Shown here: positions 7,471-19,751 of the stretch, piece after piece
How positions within the stretch are numbered: the first letter of the stretch is position 1
How the letters are laid out: every line of letters begins with the position of its first letter
From: an uncultured Fibrobacter sp.
Lineage (GTDB): Bacteria > Fibrobacterota > Fibrobacteria > Fibrobacterales > Fibrobacteraceae
Length of the DNA: 64,000 nucleotides
Direction: 5' to 3'
Assembly (NCBI GenBank): GCA_947165045.1
Contig: CAMUYW010000006.1
Span: 1-64,000, forward strand
The notes under the pieces: generated by a model
The model's input: the letters and a program-made list of their open reading frames with translations, nothing else
Database searches by the model: none
What the model was told of the DNA's origin: nothing
Program-made: the position numbers and the translations under genes

Positions 7471-10071
7471 ATGAGCTTCAAAACATTAAGTCAAATGGCT
7501 GCGATGTCTGCACTTTTCCTTGGTGCCGCTGTCGCAAACGCTGCCGATCAGGCTACTTTCTACGTTGCTCCGAATGGTAGCGACTCTAACAAGGGTACCG
7601 AAGAGGCTCCCTTCAAGACGATTACGCAGGCTCAAAAGGCCGTACGCGCAATCAACGGCACAATGACCGGCGATATCTCGGTTATCCTCCGTGGCGGTAC
7701 TTACCAGCTTCCGAGCACGGTGAACTTCACCGAAGCCGATGGCGGTAAGGATGGCCATTACGTGAACTACAAAGCCTATCCGAACGAAACTCCGCTTGTT
7801 ACGGGCGGTATCCCGATGTCTGGCTGGACCATCCACGATGAAAAGAATAACATCTGGAAGGTCGAAAACGTCGATGCTCGTTTCCGCCAGCTTTACGTGA
7901 ACGGCAAGAAGGCTATTCGCGCTCGTTTCCCGAACCTCAAGGATAACGGCGACCACAACTTCTTCCGCTTGAACAAGGTGGACTCTACCGGTTCTGCATT
8001 CCTCTTGAATGGCAGCGACATCAAGTCTACCGATTGGAAGAATCCGAAGAAAGTCGAAATCCACTTGATGATTGCATGGGCCGAAAGCATCTTGCGTCTT
8101 GACAAGATTTCGCAGCAGGGCGGTGTCTATAAGTTTGAACCGCAGGATCCTGAAAGAAGCAAGCTTTTCCGCCGCAAGTACCCGATGCTCGGTACCGCTT
8201 TCATGAGCAATCCGCCGAAGCAGCAGGTTTACTACCTCGAAAACGCATACGAATTTATCGACCAGCCGGGTGAGTGGTATCTCGACGAATCGACCAACAC
8301 GCTTTACTACAAGGCTCGTGAAGGCGAAGTCATGGGTACGGCAAACGTCGTTGCACCGCGTGTCAACACGCTCTTCAGCATCCTCGGTAAGGATACTAAG
8401 AACAAAGTCGGTTACATGTCTTTCGAAGGCATCACCTTTGCACATTCCAACTATCTCCGCCCGAGCGAAGAAGGCTTCTTGGATTTGCAGGCCGGTATGT
8501 TCAACATCGAAGTCATGGAAGAAAACGGCCGCCTCGGCAGTAACAAGTTCCTCCTCTGGCGTCCGGATGCTGGCTTCCGCGTCGAAAACGCTCACCACAT
8601 GAAGATTAGGAACTGCACCTTTACGCAGATGGCTGCTACCGGTCTTGACATGGTTTCTGGCACGAACGATGACGTGGTCGAAGGCAACGTGTTCTATGAA
8701 ATTGGTGCAAACGGCATTATGCTCGGCAAGTTCTCTCAGGACTCCTTGACCGAAATTCACATTCCGTACAATCCGACCGATAAGGACGAAATCAGCACTC
8801 GCGATACGCTCCGTTACAACCTCATTACGAACGTGACGAACGAACATCAGGGCGCTGTGGGTATTGCCGCTGGCTATCCGCGCTATGTCGTGATTGAAAA
8901 CAACGAAGTGTCTTATACAAACTATTCCGGTATTTCTGTGGGTTATGGCTGGACTACAAAGCAAACGGCTATGACGAACAATAAGATCAACAAGAATAAC
9001 ATCCACCACATTTCCCGCTTGCTCTGCGACTCTGGTCCGATTTACACCTTGAGCAACCAGGGGACGGGCAGTGAAATCAAGGAAAACTATCTCCACGATT
9101 ACGCTGCTTCTGAATGGTCCGATTACTGGGTACTCCCGATTTACCTCGATGAAGGTTCCAGTGGCTTTGCTGTCGAAAACAATTCCTACAAGAACGCTCC
9201 GAGTGGCGTTGGCCGCAATGCTCCGGGTCAGTTTACCGAAAAGAACAACAGCGGCTATATCGCTTCTGTTGCCGAAGCTGCTGGCCTCCAGGGCGAATTC
9301 AAGAACATTGGCGACCGCATCAACACCATTCCGCTTCCGGACTTCTCCAACGTCGTTCCGCAGGCTCCGTTTGTCGAAAACATGACGATTCCGGGTGCAA
9401 TCGAAATGGAAAATTACGATGAAGGCGGTCAGAGTGTTTCGTTCAACGATAAGGACTTTGTGAACGAAGGTGGCGTCTATCGCGAAGATGGCGTAGATAT
9501 TATTCAGATCGATTCTACTGACAAGTCTAAGGGCTATGCTGTGGGTTACACTCACGCTGGCGAATGGATGGAATACACCGTGAAGGTTGCCGATGCTGGT
9601 GAATATGTATTCCTTGCCAACGTGGCTACCGGTCTCGAAGGCTCTAGCTTCCAGCTCTTCATGGATGGTAAGGCTATTACCGATACGGTTGTTGCTCCGA
9701 AGGGCGCTGACTGGAATACCTATGATGTTGTCGAAGGTAAGACGACAGCTCTTGAAGCCGGTGAACATGTTCTCCGCGTGCTTATCACGGGCGACTACTT
9801 GAACATTGACTGGATCAAGTTCGGTAAGACTAAGGAAGATATTCTTTCGATTAAGCCGAGCGTTCGTTACGGCTTGAACATGGATATCTCTCGCAGCTCT
9901 ACGCTCAACGTCTTTGATATCCGTGGCCAGCGCTTGGGAACGCTCCGCGTGATGGGTATGCCAACAACAAGTTCTGTGCTCCAGGAAATGCATGCAAAGA
10001 ACTTCAAGTCTGGTGTCTACTTTGTCCAGAGCGTGAACAAGGCCTTTGGCAAGATGATACAAGTAAAATAA
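7471..10071 (+). CDS. Secreted right-handed beta-helix protein, GH141-like, with CBM6 and C-terminal sorting-type domain
   Basis: 866 residues. ATG 7471 is preceded by GAGGTTAGG; an in-frame GTG at 7459 lacks a ribosome site. Signal peptide about 1-24 (VANA). The N-terminus FYVAPNGSDSNKGT and APFKTITQAQ are typical of pectate-lyase-fold proteins, and Asn-rich beta-helix rungs run to about residue 600. Overall order and length suggest GH141 (described activities: alpha-L-fucosidase and xylanase), but the family call rests on pattern recognition only. CBM6 spans about 640-785 (IPGAIEMENYDEGG ... NIDWIKFG). The C-terminal domain (LNVFDIRGQRLG ... SGVYFVQS) completes the chain. It is followed after 18 bp by a GH43 gene without a promoter of its own, so the two are co-transcribed and probably act on the same substrate. 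Confidence 0.75.
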   Translation: MSFKTLSQMAAMSALFLGAAVANAADQATFYVAPNGSDSNKGTEEAPFKTITQAQKAVRAINGTMTGDISVILRGGTYQLPSTVNFTEADGGKDGHYVNYKAYPNETPLVTGGIPMSGWTIHDEKNNIWKVENVDARFRQLYVNGKKAIRARFPNLKDNGDHNFFRLNKVDSTGSAFLLNGSDIKSTDWKNPKKVEIHLMIAWAESILRLDKISQQGGVYKFEPQDPERSKLFRRKYPMLGTAFMSNPPKQQVYYLENAYEFIDQPGEWYLDESTNTLYYKAREGEVMGTANVVAPRVNTLFSILGKDTKNKVGYMSFEGITFAHSNYLRPSEEGFLDLQAGMFNIEVMEENGRLGSNKFLLWRPDAGFRVENAHHMKIRNCTFTQMAATGLDMVSGTNDDVVEGNVFYEIGANGIMLGKFSQDSLTEIHIPYNPTDKDEISTRDTLRYNLITNVTNEHQGAVGIAAGYPRYVVIENNEVSYTNYSGISVGYGWTTKQTAMTNNKINKNNIHHISRLLCDSGPIYTLSNQGTGSEIKENYLHDYAASEWSDYWVLPIYLDEGSSGFAVENNSYKNAPSGVGRNAPGQFTEKNNSGYIASVAEAAGLQGEFKNIGDRINTIPLPDFSNVVPQAPFVENMTIPGAIEMENYDEGGQSVSFNDKDFVNEGGVYREDGVDIIQIDSTDKSKGYAVGYTHAGEWMEYTVKVADAGEYVFLANVATGLEGSSFQLFMDGKAITDTVVAPKGADWNTYDVVEGKTTALEAGEHVLRVLITGDYLNIDWIKFGKTKEDILSIKPSVRYGLNMDISRSSTLNVFDIRGQRLGTLRVMGMPTTSSVLQEMHAKNFKSGVYFVQSVNKAFGKMIQVK

Positions 10072-10089
10072 TTTGGAGTGGGGTGCTCT

Positions 10090-12153
10090 ATGAAACTGAC
10101 CAATAAACTATTGCTCGCGTTTGGACTTGGTTTTGCGTCCAATGCGCTCGCCGAAAATCCGATTATCCAGACGTACTATTCGCCTGACCCGGCTCCGGTC
10201 GTGTTTGGCGACACCGTCTGCGTGTACACGGGTAACGATGAAGGCGGTTCCTTCTTTACCATGCACGGTTGGCGCGTCTCTTGCACCACCGATATGGTGA
10301 ACTGGACCGATATGGGCGAGCTTATCCTTTCGAACGAAAGTTTTGGTGGCAATGCCAAGAAAAACGGTGACTGGGCTGCTCAAGTTATCCGTCGTAACGG
10401 CAAGTATTACTACTACGTGACCGTGGAATCGACACGTGGTGGCCGCGCCATCAACGTTGCCGTGGCTGACAAGCCGGAAGGTCCGTTCAAGGATGCTCGT
10501 AATGGTCAGCATCTCGCTGGTCCGAACTGGGACTACATTGACCCGACCGTATGGATTGATGACGATGGTCAGGCTTGGCTTTACTGGGGTAACCCGAAGC
10601 TGTATTATGCCAAGCTCAAAGAAAACATGATTGAATTCGATGGCGATATCAAGGTGACTGATATGGGCAGCGGATTCTCTCCGGGCGGAAGCTCTGTGTA
10701 CACCGAAGGTCCGTGGATCCATAAGCGCGACAAGAAGTATTACATGATTTATGCTTCTCATGGCGTTCCTGAAAAGATTTCCTATTCCACAAGTGACTCT
10801 CCGACGGGCCCGTGGAAATGGGGTGGAATCATCATGGATCAGGGTAACAACACTGCATTCACGAACCACTCGGGTCTCATTGATTTCAAGGGCCGCAGCT
10901 TCTTCTTCTATCACAACCAGAAGAACGTCGGTGGCGGTGGCTATAGCCGTTCTACTGCAGTCGAAGAATTTACTTGGAATGCAGATGGCTCTATTCCGAC
11001 CATCAAGTCTACAGACAATGGCGTTGTCAAGCCAATCAAGAATCTTGACCCGTTTGATCGCGTAGAAGCCGAAACCAAGTCTTGGGTGGGCGGCATCAAC
11101 GTGGACAAGAGCGGTGGATACACCATCATCAAGCATGTGAAATCTGAAAATGGTGCAGTTTACCTCACCAACATGAACGACAAATTCTATACAAAGGTTC
11201 GTTCTGTTGACATGGGCGATGGTGCTGAAAATATTATCGTCTGCACCAAGGGCAACGGCGGTAAGCTTGAAGTTCATACCGGTTCTACGACGGGTCCGAC
11301 GATTGCGACGATTGACGTTCCGAAAAGCTCCAGCTGGCAAGAAAATACATTTGCTTTGACGGATGCCGCAGGTGTCGAAGATCTCTACTTTGTTGTAAAA
11401 CAGGGCGGTTTTGATTTCGACTACTGGTATATGGAAAGCGCTGCAACCAAGATTCCGCAGGAACCGTTCAATGGTGTTGCTTCCGCAATCCCGGGCAAGA
11501 TTCAAGCCGAAGATTACGACAAGGGCGGCCACAACAAAGCCTTCTACGATAACGATCGCGCTAACCAAGGCGGCGCCTATCGCGAAGACGAAGTAGATAT
11601 TGTCCAGATTGATTCTACCGACAAGTCTAAGGGTTACGCTCTTGGCTACACTCAGGATGGTGAATGGGTCGAATACACGGTCAACAACCAGATTGCTTCT
11701 GAATACACCATCGTAATGAATGTAGCTACCGCTTCTGAAAATGTGGGTGTCAAGTTCTACATTGATGACGAGGAAATTACCGATGTCATCAAGGCCCCGC
11801 AAGGCGAAGATTGGAACACCTATAGCGAAGTCAAAGCACAGACAAAGGAAATCCCGAAGGGCGAACATGTGCTCAAGATGCAAATTGTCGGTGACTATGT
11901 GAACGTTGACTGGTTCAAGTTCTGCATGGGCTTTGATTGCGACGATCAAGTTGGAATCAAGAACGCTCGCATTGAACTTCCGATTGCTGAAAAGTCTTAC
12001 GCTGTGTTTAGCATGACCGGCAAGTATCTCGGACACGTTGATGCTAAGGGCCAGAGCCTTGCAAAGTCTATTCGCTCTGCTGGCTATGTTCCGGGCGTTT
12101 ACATGGTTCGCGGCCTCGGCAATTCCAAGACCTTCCGCGTCCTCGTGAAGTAA
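10090..12153 (+). CDS. Secreted GH43 arabinoxylan arabinofuranohydrolase with two CBM6-type modules and C-terminal sorting-type domain
   Basis: 687 residues. The start is ATG 10090, 18 bp after the previous stop, with GGAG and GGGG tracts upstream. Signal peptide about 1-21 (SNALA). The GH43 propeller has Asp33 in YSPDPAPV, Asp151 in DYIDPTVWIDDDG and Glu206 in YTEGPWIHK, in the arrangement of XynD-like arabinoxylan arabinofuranohydrolases. A first CBM6 of the classical AXH type spans about 335-460 (DRVEAET ... FDFDYWYME). A second CBM6 of the local type spans about 467-615 (IPGKIQAEDYDKGG ... NVDWFKF). The shared C-terminal domain is at about 622-687 (YAVFSMTGKYLG ... GVYMVRG). Predicted role: removing arabinosyl groups from arabinoxylan. 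Second gene of the operon starting at 7471. Confidence 0.9.
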   Translation: MKLTNKLLLAFGLGFASNALAENPIIQTYYSPDPAPVVFGDTVCVYTGNDEGGSFFTMHGWRVSCTTDMVNWTDMGELILSNESFGGNAKKNGDWAAQVIRRNGKYYYYVTVESTRGGRAINVAVADKPEGPFKDARNGQHLAGPNWDYIDPTVWIDDDGQAWLYWGNPKLYYAKLKENMIEFDGDIKVTDMGSGFSPGGSSVYTEGPWIHKRDKKYYMIYASHGVPEKISYSTSDSPTGPWKWGGIIMDQGNNTAFTNHSGLIDFKGRSFFFYHNQKNVGGGGYSRSTAVEEFTWNADGSIPTIKSTDNGVVKPIKNLDPFDRVEAETKSWVGGINVDKSGGYTIIKHVKSENGAVYLTNMNDKFYTKVRSVDMGDGAENIIVCTKGNGGKLEVHTGSTTGPTIATIDVPKSSSWQENTFALTDAAGVEDLYFVVKQGGFDFDYWYMESAATKIPQEPFNGVASAIPGKIQAEDYDKGGHNKAFYDNDRANQGGAYREDEVDIVQIDSTDKSKGYALGYTQDGEWVEYTVNNQIASEYTIVMNVATASENVGVKFYIDDEEITDVIKAPQGEDWNTYSEVKAQTKEIPKGEHVLKMQIVGDYVNVDWFKFCMGFDCDDQVGIKNARIELPIAEKSYAVFSMTGKYLGHVDAKGQSLAKSIRSAGYVPGVYMVRGLGNSKTFRVLVK

Positions 12154-12156
12154 AAC

Positions 12157-12254
12157 GTCATGGCGGGTACCGACCCGCCATCTCGCAATGTCATTCCGGC
12201 CTTGTGCCGGGATTAGCATGCGCAATTCGTCATTCCCGACTTGGTCGGGAATCC
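12157..12254. repeat. Three tandem GTCAT-hairpin intergenic repeats
   Basis: GTCATGGCGGG-TACCGA-CCCGCC (12157-12180), GTCATTCCGGC-CTTGT-GCCGGGAT (12190-12213) and GTCATTCCCGAC-TTG-GTCGGGAATCC (12229-12254). Each is a small hairpin introduced by GTCAT with a different stem sequence, so the fold is kept while the bases vary. Confidence 0.7.
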
Positions 12255-12275
12255 ATAAATTTCTAATCTCAATTA

Positions 12276-12298
12276 GCTCGCCTCCGGCGGGCTTTTTT
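12276..12298 (+). terminator. Intrinsic terminator of the GH141-like/GH43 operon
   Basis: GCTCGCC-TCC-GGCGGGC hairpin followed by TTTTTT. Confidence 0.85.
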
Positions 12299-12388
12299 GT
12301 CTCTTTTTGTCATTTGTGATACTCCTTACATTTTCATTTTAGAACATTCCAATTTGCAATAACTAAGGGCTTTAAAAACGCTTGGCTC

Positions 12389-12452
12389 TTGATAAAATGT
12401 CCACAGAACATTGATTTTTCGATGAAAAATATCCCGATTTTAGGGGTATTTT
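12389..12452 (+). promoter_or_regulatory. Operator plus TANNTT promoter of GH2 gene
   Basis: TTGATA-AAA-TGTCCA at 12389-12403 (centre 12396) and TATTTT at 12447-12452, 51 bp from the centre. The hexamer lies inside AGGGGTATTTTTT, which is also the 3' arm of a terminator-like stem (ATATCCC with GGGGTAT). Confidence 0.65.
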
Positions 12453-12462
12453 TTTTGTGTAG

Positions 12463-15951
<3,489 letters not shown>

Positions 15952-15965
15952 CCCCCTAAAACCCA

Positions 15966-16029
15966 TTGATAAAAAATCAATGAGAAGAATTATTTAGCTA
16001 TATGAAAACCCCTCTCCGAGGGGTATTTT
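15966..16029 (+). promoter_or_regulatory. Operator plus TANNTT promoter of GH95 gene
   Basis: TTGATA-AAA-AATCAA at 15966-15980 (centre 15973) and TATTTT at 16024-16029, 51 bp from the centre. The operator starts 15 bp after the GH2 stop, and the GH2 terminator hairpin lies between operator and hexamer. Confidence 0.6.
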
Positions 16030-16031
16030 TT
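16008..16031 (+). terminator. Terminator of GH2, overlapping the GH95 promoter
   Basis: ACCCCTC-TCC-GAGGGGT hairpin followed by ATTTTTT. The T run coincides with the predicted -10-like hexamer of the next gene. Confidence 0.75.
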
Positions 16032-16080
16032 ATTGAGGGAAAAGACCCGAAAATGGTGTTTAGGTTAAGAGGTGAACGTT

Positions 16081-19080
16081 ATGTTTAACACAAAGAAATC
16101 TTTAGCAAGCCGAGTCATTGCTTCTGCAGCGCTTGTTTGCGCTGTGGGCTTTACGAGCTCTTTTGCAACAACGGATAATCCGCTTACGCTGTGGTATAAT
16201 AGCGATGCCGGTTCCGAATTTACGAACGCGCTCCCGATTGGTAACGGCTACATGGGTGGCCTTATTTACGGTGGTGTCACCAAGGATTACATTGGCCTAA
16301 ACGAAAGTACCGTTTGGTCGGGCGGACCAGGCGATAACAACAAGCAGGGTGCTGCAAGCCATTTGAAGGATGCTCGTGATGCACTGTGGCGTGGTGACTA
16401 CCGCACGGCGGAATCCATCGTGTCCAACTACATGATTGGCCCTGGTCCTGCAAGCTTCCAGCCGGTGGGTGACCTCATCATTTCTACGTCTCATAGCGGC
16501 TCTTCTAATTACCGTCGTGAACTCGATCTTAAGACTGCTATTGCGAAGACGACTTACACGCATAGCGGTGTCAACCACAAACGTGAATATTTCGCGAGCT
16601 ATCCGGACCATGTGATTGTCGTTCATTTGTCTGCGGACAAGAACGGTTCCGTGAGCTTTGGCGCTACAATGACCACGCCGCATCGCAATAACCGCATGAC
16701 CTCCGATGGCAACACGCTCATTTACGATGTCACCGTCAATTCCATCAAGTTCCAGAATCGCTTGACCGTAGTTACGGATGGCGGTAAAGCCAGCGTTTCG
16801 AACGGCAACATCAATGTCGAAGGTGCCAACAGCGCAACGCTTATCCTCACGACTGCAACGAACTTCAAAGCTTATAACGATGTGAGCGGTGACCCGGGCG
16901 CAATCGCTTCCGAAATCATGTCGAAGGTTGCCAAGAAGTCTTATGAAGACTTGCTTGCTACACACTTGAAAGACTACCAGACCATTTTCAACCGCGTCAA
17001 GCTTGACTTGGGCGCTGCCGACAAGAGCGCAGGCGATATCACGTCTACCCGCGTCAAGAATTTTAATTCCACAAACGACCCGTCTCTCGTTGAACTCCAT
17101 TACCAATATGGCCGTTACTTGCTCATTGCAAGCTCCCGTAAGGGTGGCCAGCCTGCTAACTTGCAGGGTATCTGGAACAAGGACACGAACCCGATTTGGG
17201 GAAGTAAGTACACCACAAACATCAACCTTGAAATGAACTACTGGCCGGCAGAATCCGGCAACCTCGAAGAATGCGTTTGGCCGCTCATTGACAAAATCAA
17301 GTCCATGGTGCCGCAGGGCGAAAAGACCGCTAAGGTCCACTGGGGCGTTGACGAAGGCTGGGTCGAACACCACAATACCGACCTTTGGAACCGTTCTGCT
17401 CCGATTGATGGCGCATGGGGCCTTTGGCCGAGTGGCGCTGGCTGGCTCTCGACTCACCTTTGGGAACACTTCCTCTACAATCCGACCGACAAGGCTTACC
17501 TCAAGGACGTTTATCCGACCATGAAGGGTGCTGCACTCTTCTTCGTTAACAGCCTCGTCGAAGAACCTACAACGGGCAACAAGTATCTCGTGACCGCTCC
17601 GAGTGATTCCCCGGAAAATGATCATGGTGGCTACAATGTTTGTTTTGGCCCGACGATGGACAACCAGATTATCCGCGACGTTTTGAACTACACGATTGAA
17701 GCTTCCAAGATTCTCGGCGTTGACGAAGACGTTCGCGCAAAAATGGAAGCAACTGTCAAGCGCTTGCCGCCGACAAAGACCGGTAAGTACGGACAAATTA
17801 CAGAATGGCTCCAGGATTGGGATGATCCGAACAACAAAAACCGCCACATTTCTCACTTGTATGGCCTTTTCCCGAGTGCTCAGATTACGCCGGAAGAAAC
17901 TCCGGACTTGATCAAGGGTGCTGGCGTGACGCTTGAACAGCGCGGTGACGATGCGACTGGTTGGTCTCTTGCTTGGAAGATTAACTTCTGGGCTCGTATG
18001 CACGATGGCGACCACGCTTACAGAATGATCCGCATGCTCCTCACTCCGGGCAAGACTTACAACAACTTGTTCGATGCACATCCGCCTTTCCAGATTGATG
18101 GTAACTTCGGTGCCGTTTCTGGCGTGAACGAAATGCTTATGCAGAGCCATAACAACAGAATCAATTTGCTTCCGGCTCTTCCGTCACAGTGGAAGGATGG
18201 AACGGTCAAGGGCATTCGCGCTCGTGGCGGTTTCGAAATCGATTCCATGGCATGGAAAAATGGCAAGTTGACTTATGTCGCTATCAAGTCTCTCGTCGGT
18301 AGCACGCTGAATGTTGTCTCGGGTACAAATAAGTTCTCGACTTCGACCGTTCCGGGCAAGATCTATGAATTCGATGGCAATCTCAAGGTGACGAACGCTC
18401 CGTTCGAACCGCTCGAAATTACAGACAAGATTCAGGCCGAAAACTATGTCGCTATGGACGGCGTGCAAATCGAAGAAGATTCCAAGGGCACTCCGAACAT
18501 TGGCTGGATTAACGATGGCGATTGGTCTCAGTACTACATTAATGTCCCGGCTGCTGGTAGTTACGTTTTGACGGGCCGCGTGGCAACCGGTGCCGAAAAA
18601 GAAGCCGCTATCACGGTAACGGATTCTACGGGTAAGATTCTCGGAACGCTTACGGTGGATCCTGCAAAGTCTACTGCATGGGATGATTGGTACGAAACTT
18701 CGACAAAGATTACGCTCCCCGCTGGCAAGCAAAAGCTCACGTTCACTTACACTGGCGAAGACACTTACCTTGCCAATGTGGACTGGTACAACTTGAACGC
18801 TGATGCGACTGCACTCCCGCAGGCCAAAATGCGCAATGCCTCGCTCTCTGTAAGCCGCGTACCGCATTCGAGTGCTTCCATCGCCTTGATGGTGAACGCT
18901 CCGGCAAACGATTACGTTGTCCATCTTGTCAGTGTCAACGGACAGTACATCGGCACGCATCGCGGCCACGGCGAAGGTCTCGCTGAGTTTGGCAAAAACG
19001 CACCTCTCGCTCCTGGCATGTACTTTGCCATCGTCAAGAGCGGCTCCCAGCAAAAGACCATGAAACTCACCGTCCATTAA
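16081..19080 (+). CDS. Secreted GH95 alpha-L-fucosidase/alpha-L-galactosidase with CBM6/35-type module and C-terminal sorting-type domain
   Basis: 999 residues. ATG 16081 follows AAGAGGTG; the in-frame GTG at 16072 overlaps that site. Signal peptide about 1-29 (SSFA). GH95 hallmarks: LPIGNGYMGGLIYGG and NESTVWSGGPGD at the N-terminus, TTNINLEMNYWPAE with the paired catalytic Asn residues, and FQIDGNFGA with the conserved Asp of the (alpha/alpha)6 barrel. A galactose-binding-fold module spans about 782-906 (KIQAENYVAMDGV, ending ANVDWYNL); it diverges from the local CBM6 set and could be CBM35. The shared C-terminal domain is divergent (YVVHLVSVNGQYIG ... PGMYFAIVKS). It probably removes alpha-1,2-linked L-fucose or L-galactose from hemicellulose side chains. 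Confidence 0.9.
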   Translation: MFNTKKSLASRVIASAALVCAVGFTSSFATTDNPLTLWYNSDAGSEFTNALPIGNGYMGGLIYGGVTKDYIGLNESTVWSGGPGDNNKQGAASHLKDARDALWRGDYRTAESIVSNYMIGPGPASFQPVGDLIISTSHSGSSNYRRELDLKTAIAKTTYTHSGVNHKREYFASYPDHVIVVHLSADKNGSVSFGATMTTPHRNNRMTSDGNTLIYDVTVNSIKFQNRLTVVTDGGKASVSNGNINVEGANSATLILTTATNFKAYNDVSGDPGAIASEIMSKVAKKSYEDLLATHLKDYQTIFNRVKLDLGAADKSAGDITSTRVKNFNSTNDPSLVELHYQYGRYLLIASSRKGGQPANLQGIWNKDTNPIWGSKYTTNINLEMNYWPAESGNLEECVWPLIDKIKSMVPQGEKTAKVHWGVDEGWVEHHNTDLWNRSAPIDGAWGLWPSGAGWLSTHLWEHFLYNPTDKAYLKDVYPTMKGAALFFVNSLVEEPTTGNKYLVTAPSDSPENDHGGYNVCFGPTMDNQIIRDVLNYTIEASKILGVDEDVRAKMEATVKRLPPTKTGKYGQITEWLQDWDDPNNKNRHISHLYGLFPSAQITPEETPDLIKGAGVTLEQRGDDATGWSLAWKINFWARMHDGDHAYRMIRMLLTPGKTYNNLFDAHPPFQIDGNFGAVSGVNEMLMQSHNNRINLLPALPSQWKDGTVKGIRARGGFEIDSMAWKNGKLTYVAIKSLVGSTLNVVSGTNKFSTSTVPGKIYEFDGNLKVTNAPFEPLEITDKIQAENYVAMDGVQIEEDSKGTPNIGWINDGDWSQYYINVPAAGSYVLTGRVATGAEKEAAITVTDSTGKILGTLTVDPAKSTAWDDWYETSTKITLPAGKQKLTFTYTGEDTYLANVDWYNLNADATALPQAKMRNASLSVSRVPHSSASIALMVNAPANDYVVHLVSVNGQYIGTHRGHGEGLAEFGKNAPLAPGMYFAIVKSGSQQKTMKLTVH

Positions 19081-19084
19081 GCTT

Positions 19085-19112
19085 GTCACCCCGCACTTGT
19101 TGCGGGGTCACC
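19085..19112. repeat. GTCA-hairpin intergenic repeat
   Basis: GTCACCCCGCA-CTTGT-TGCGGGGTCACC: a small hairpin between the GH95 stop and its terminator, of the same class as those at 12157-12254. Confidence 0.6.
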
Positions 19113-19138
19113 TTACACATTTTCCTCCTCACTCTCAA

Positions 19139-19169
19139 AGCCTGGGGCTCCCGTAGCCCCGGGCTTTTT
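19139..19169 (+). terminator. Intrinsic terminator after GH95
   Basis: AGCCTGGGGCT-CCCGT-AGCCCCGGGCT hairpin followed by TTTT. Confidence 0.85.
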
Positions 19170-19182
19170 GTATATTCCATAT

Positions 19183-19650
19183 ATGCGTAACTTTTGGCTA
19201 TCTCTCTTGTTGCTTGCTGGATTGTCTTTTGCAAATAATGCGGACAACAAGAATATTTCGCTTGCATCTGGTTTTGGTGGATATGTGTTTGGCGAAGGCT
19301 ATGTGACTGCAGGATTTGATGTCGGTGGATGGCTACACGATTCTTATATAGAGTCAGATTCATTTCTGTTCTTTTTGCGTGCCAAGACTCATTTTAACAA
19401 AAATTCTTTTTCAGCCTATGTAAATCCCAGTTTTGTTTACGCTATTGATTGCGTATTTTTGTTGGCGACAGGGCCTGAACTCGGAGTGACGAAATCCAAA
19501 TTTGATTATGGATGGTCCGCAAGAGTAGACTTTACGATGCTTGAATTCAATATTGCGAAATACAGCAAAGCAGATTGGAAATTGAGCCTTTCTGTTTTTA
19601 TCACTAAAGCTTTATTGATGTTTTCTGCTAAAGAAGCCCCTTCTCATTGA
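19183..19650 (+). CDS. Small secreted envelope protein of unknown function
   Basis: 155 residues from ATG 19183. No strong ribosome site; a TTG further upstream lies in the terminator and is rejected. Signal peptide about 1-17 (LSFA). The mature part alternates aromatic and small residues as in outer-membrane beta-strands, with GPELGVTKSKFDYGWSARVD followed by FNIAKYS. This region aligns by eye with GPQVGWFSSTGLDYGASVR and NVEVGYFAKK in the protein at 50596, so the two are probably paralogues. The codon mix is more A+T-rich than in the flanking hydrolases. It is inserted between two hydrolase units, and its stop overlaps the GH5 operator. Function unknown. Confidence 0.65.
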   Translation: MRNFWLSLLLLAGLSFANNADNKNISLASGFGGYVFGEGYVTAGFDVGGWLHDSYIESDSFLFFLRAKTHFNKNSFSAYVNPSFVYAIDCVFLLATGPELGVTKSKFDYGWSARVDFTMLEFNIAKYSKADWKLSLSVFITKALLMFSAKEAPSH

Positions 19651-19710
19651 TAAATTGACAAAACAACTTGCGTTTTTGCAAGCGCCATCCCGCTCCCCAT
19701 AGAATACTTT
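19647..19710 (+). promoter_or_regulatory. Operator plus TANNTT promoter of GH5 gene
   Basis: TTGATA-AAT-TGACAA at 19647-19661 (centre 19654) and TACTTT at 19705-19710, 51 bp from the centre. The operator overlaps the stop codon of the preceding small gene. Confidence 0.55.
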
Positions 19711-19751
19711 TATAAGTGGGTTAGTAGAACGATTAAAAACGGGATGTTATC

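Noticed and set aside
1535-10062. Very long minus-strand frames opposite the GH43, GH27 and GH141-like genes
   Set aside because: They mirror highly expressed plus-strand genes in which TTA, CTA and TCA codons are scarce. They encode no known motif, signal peptide or ribosome site.
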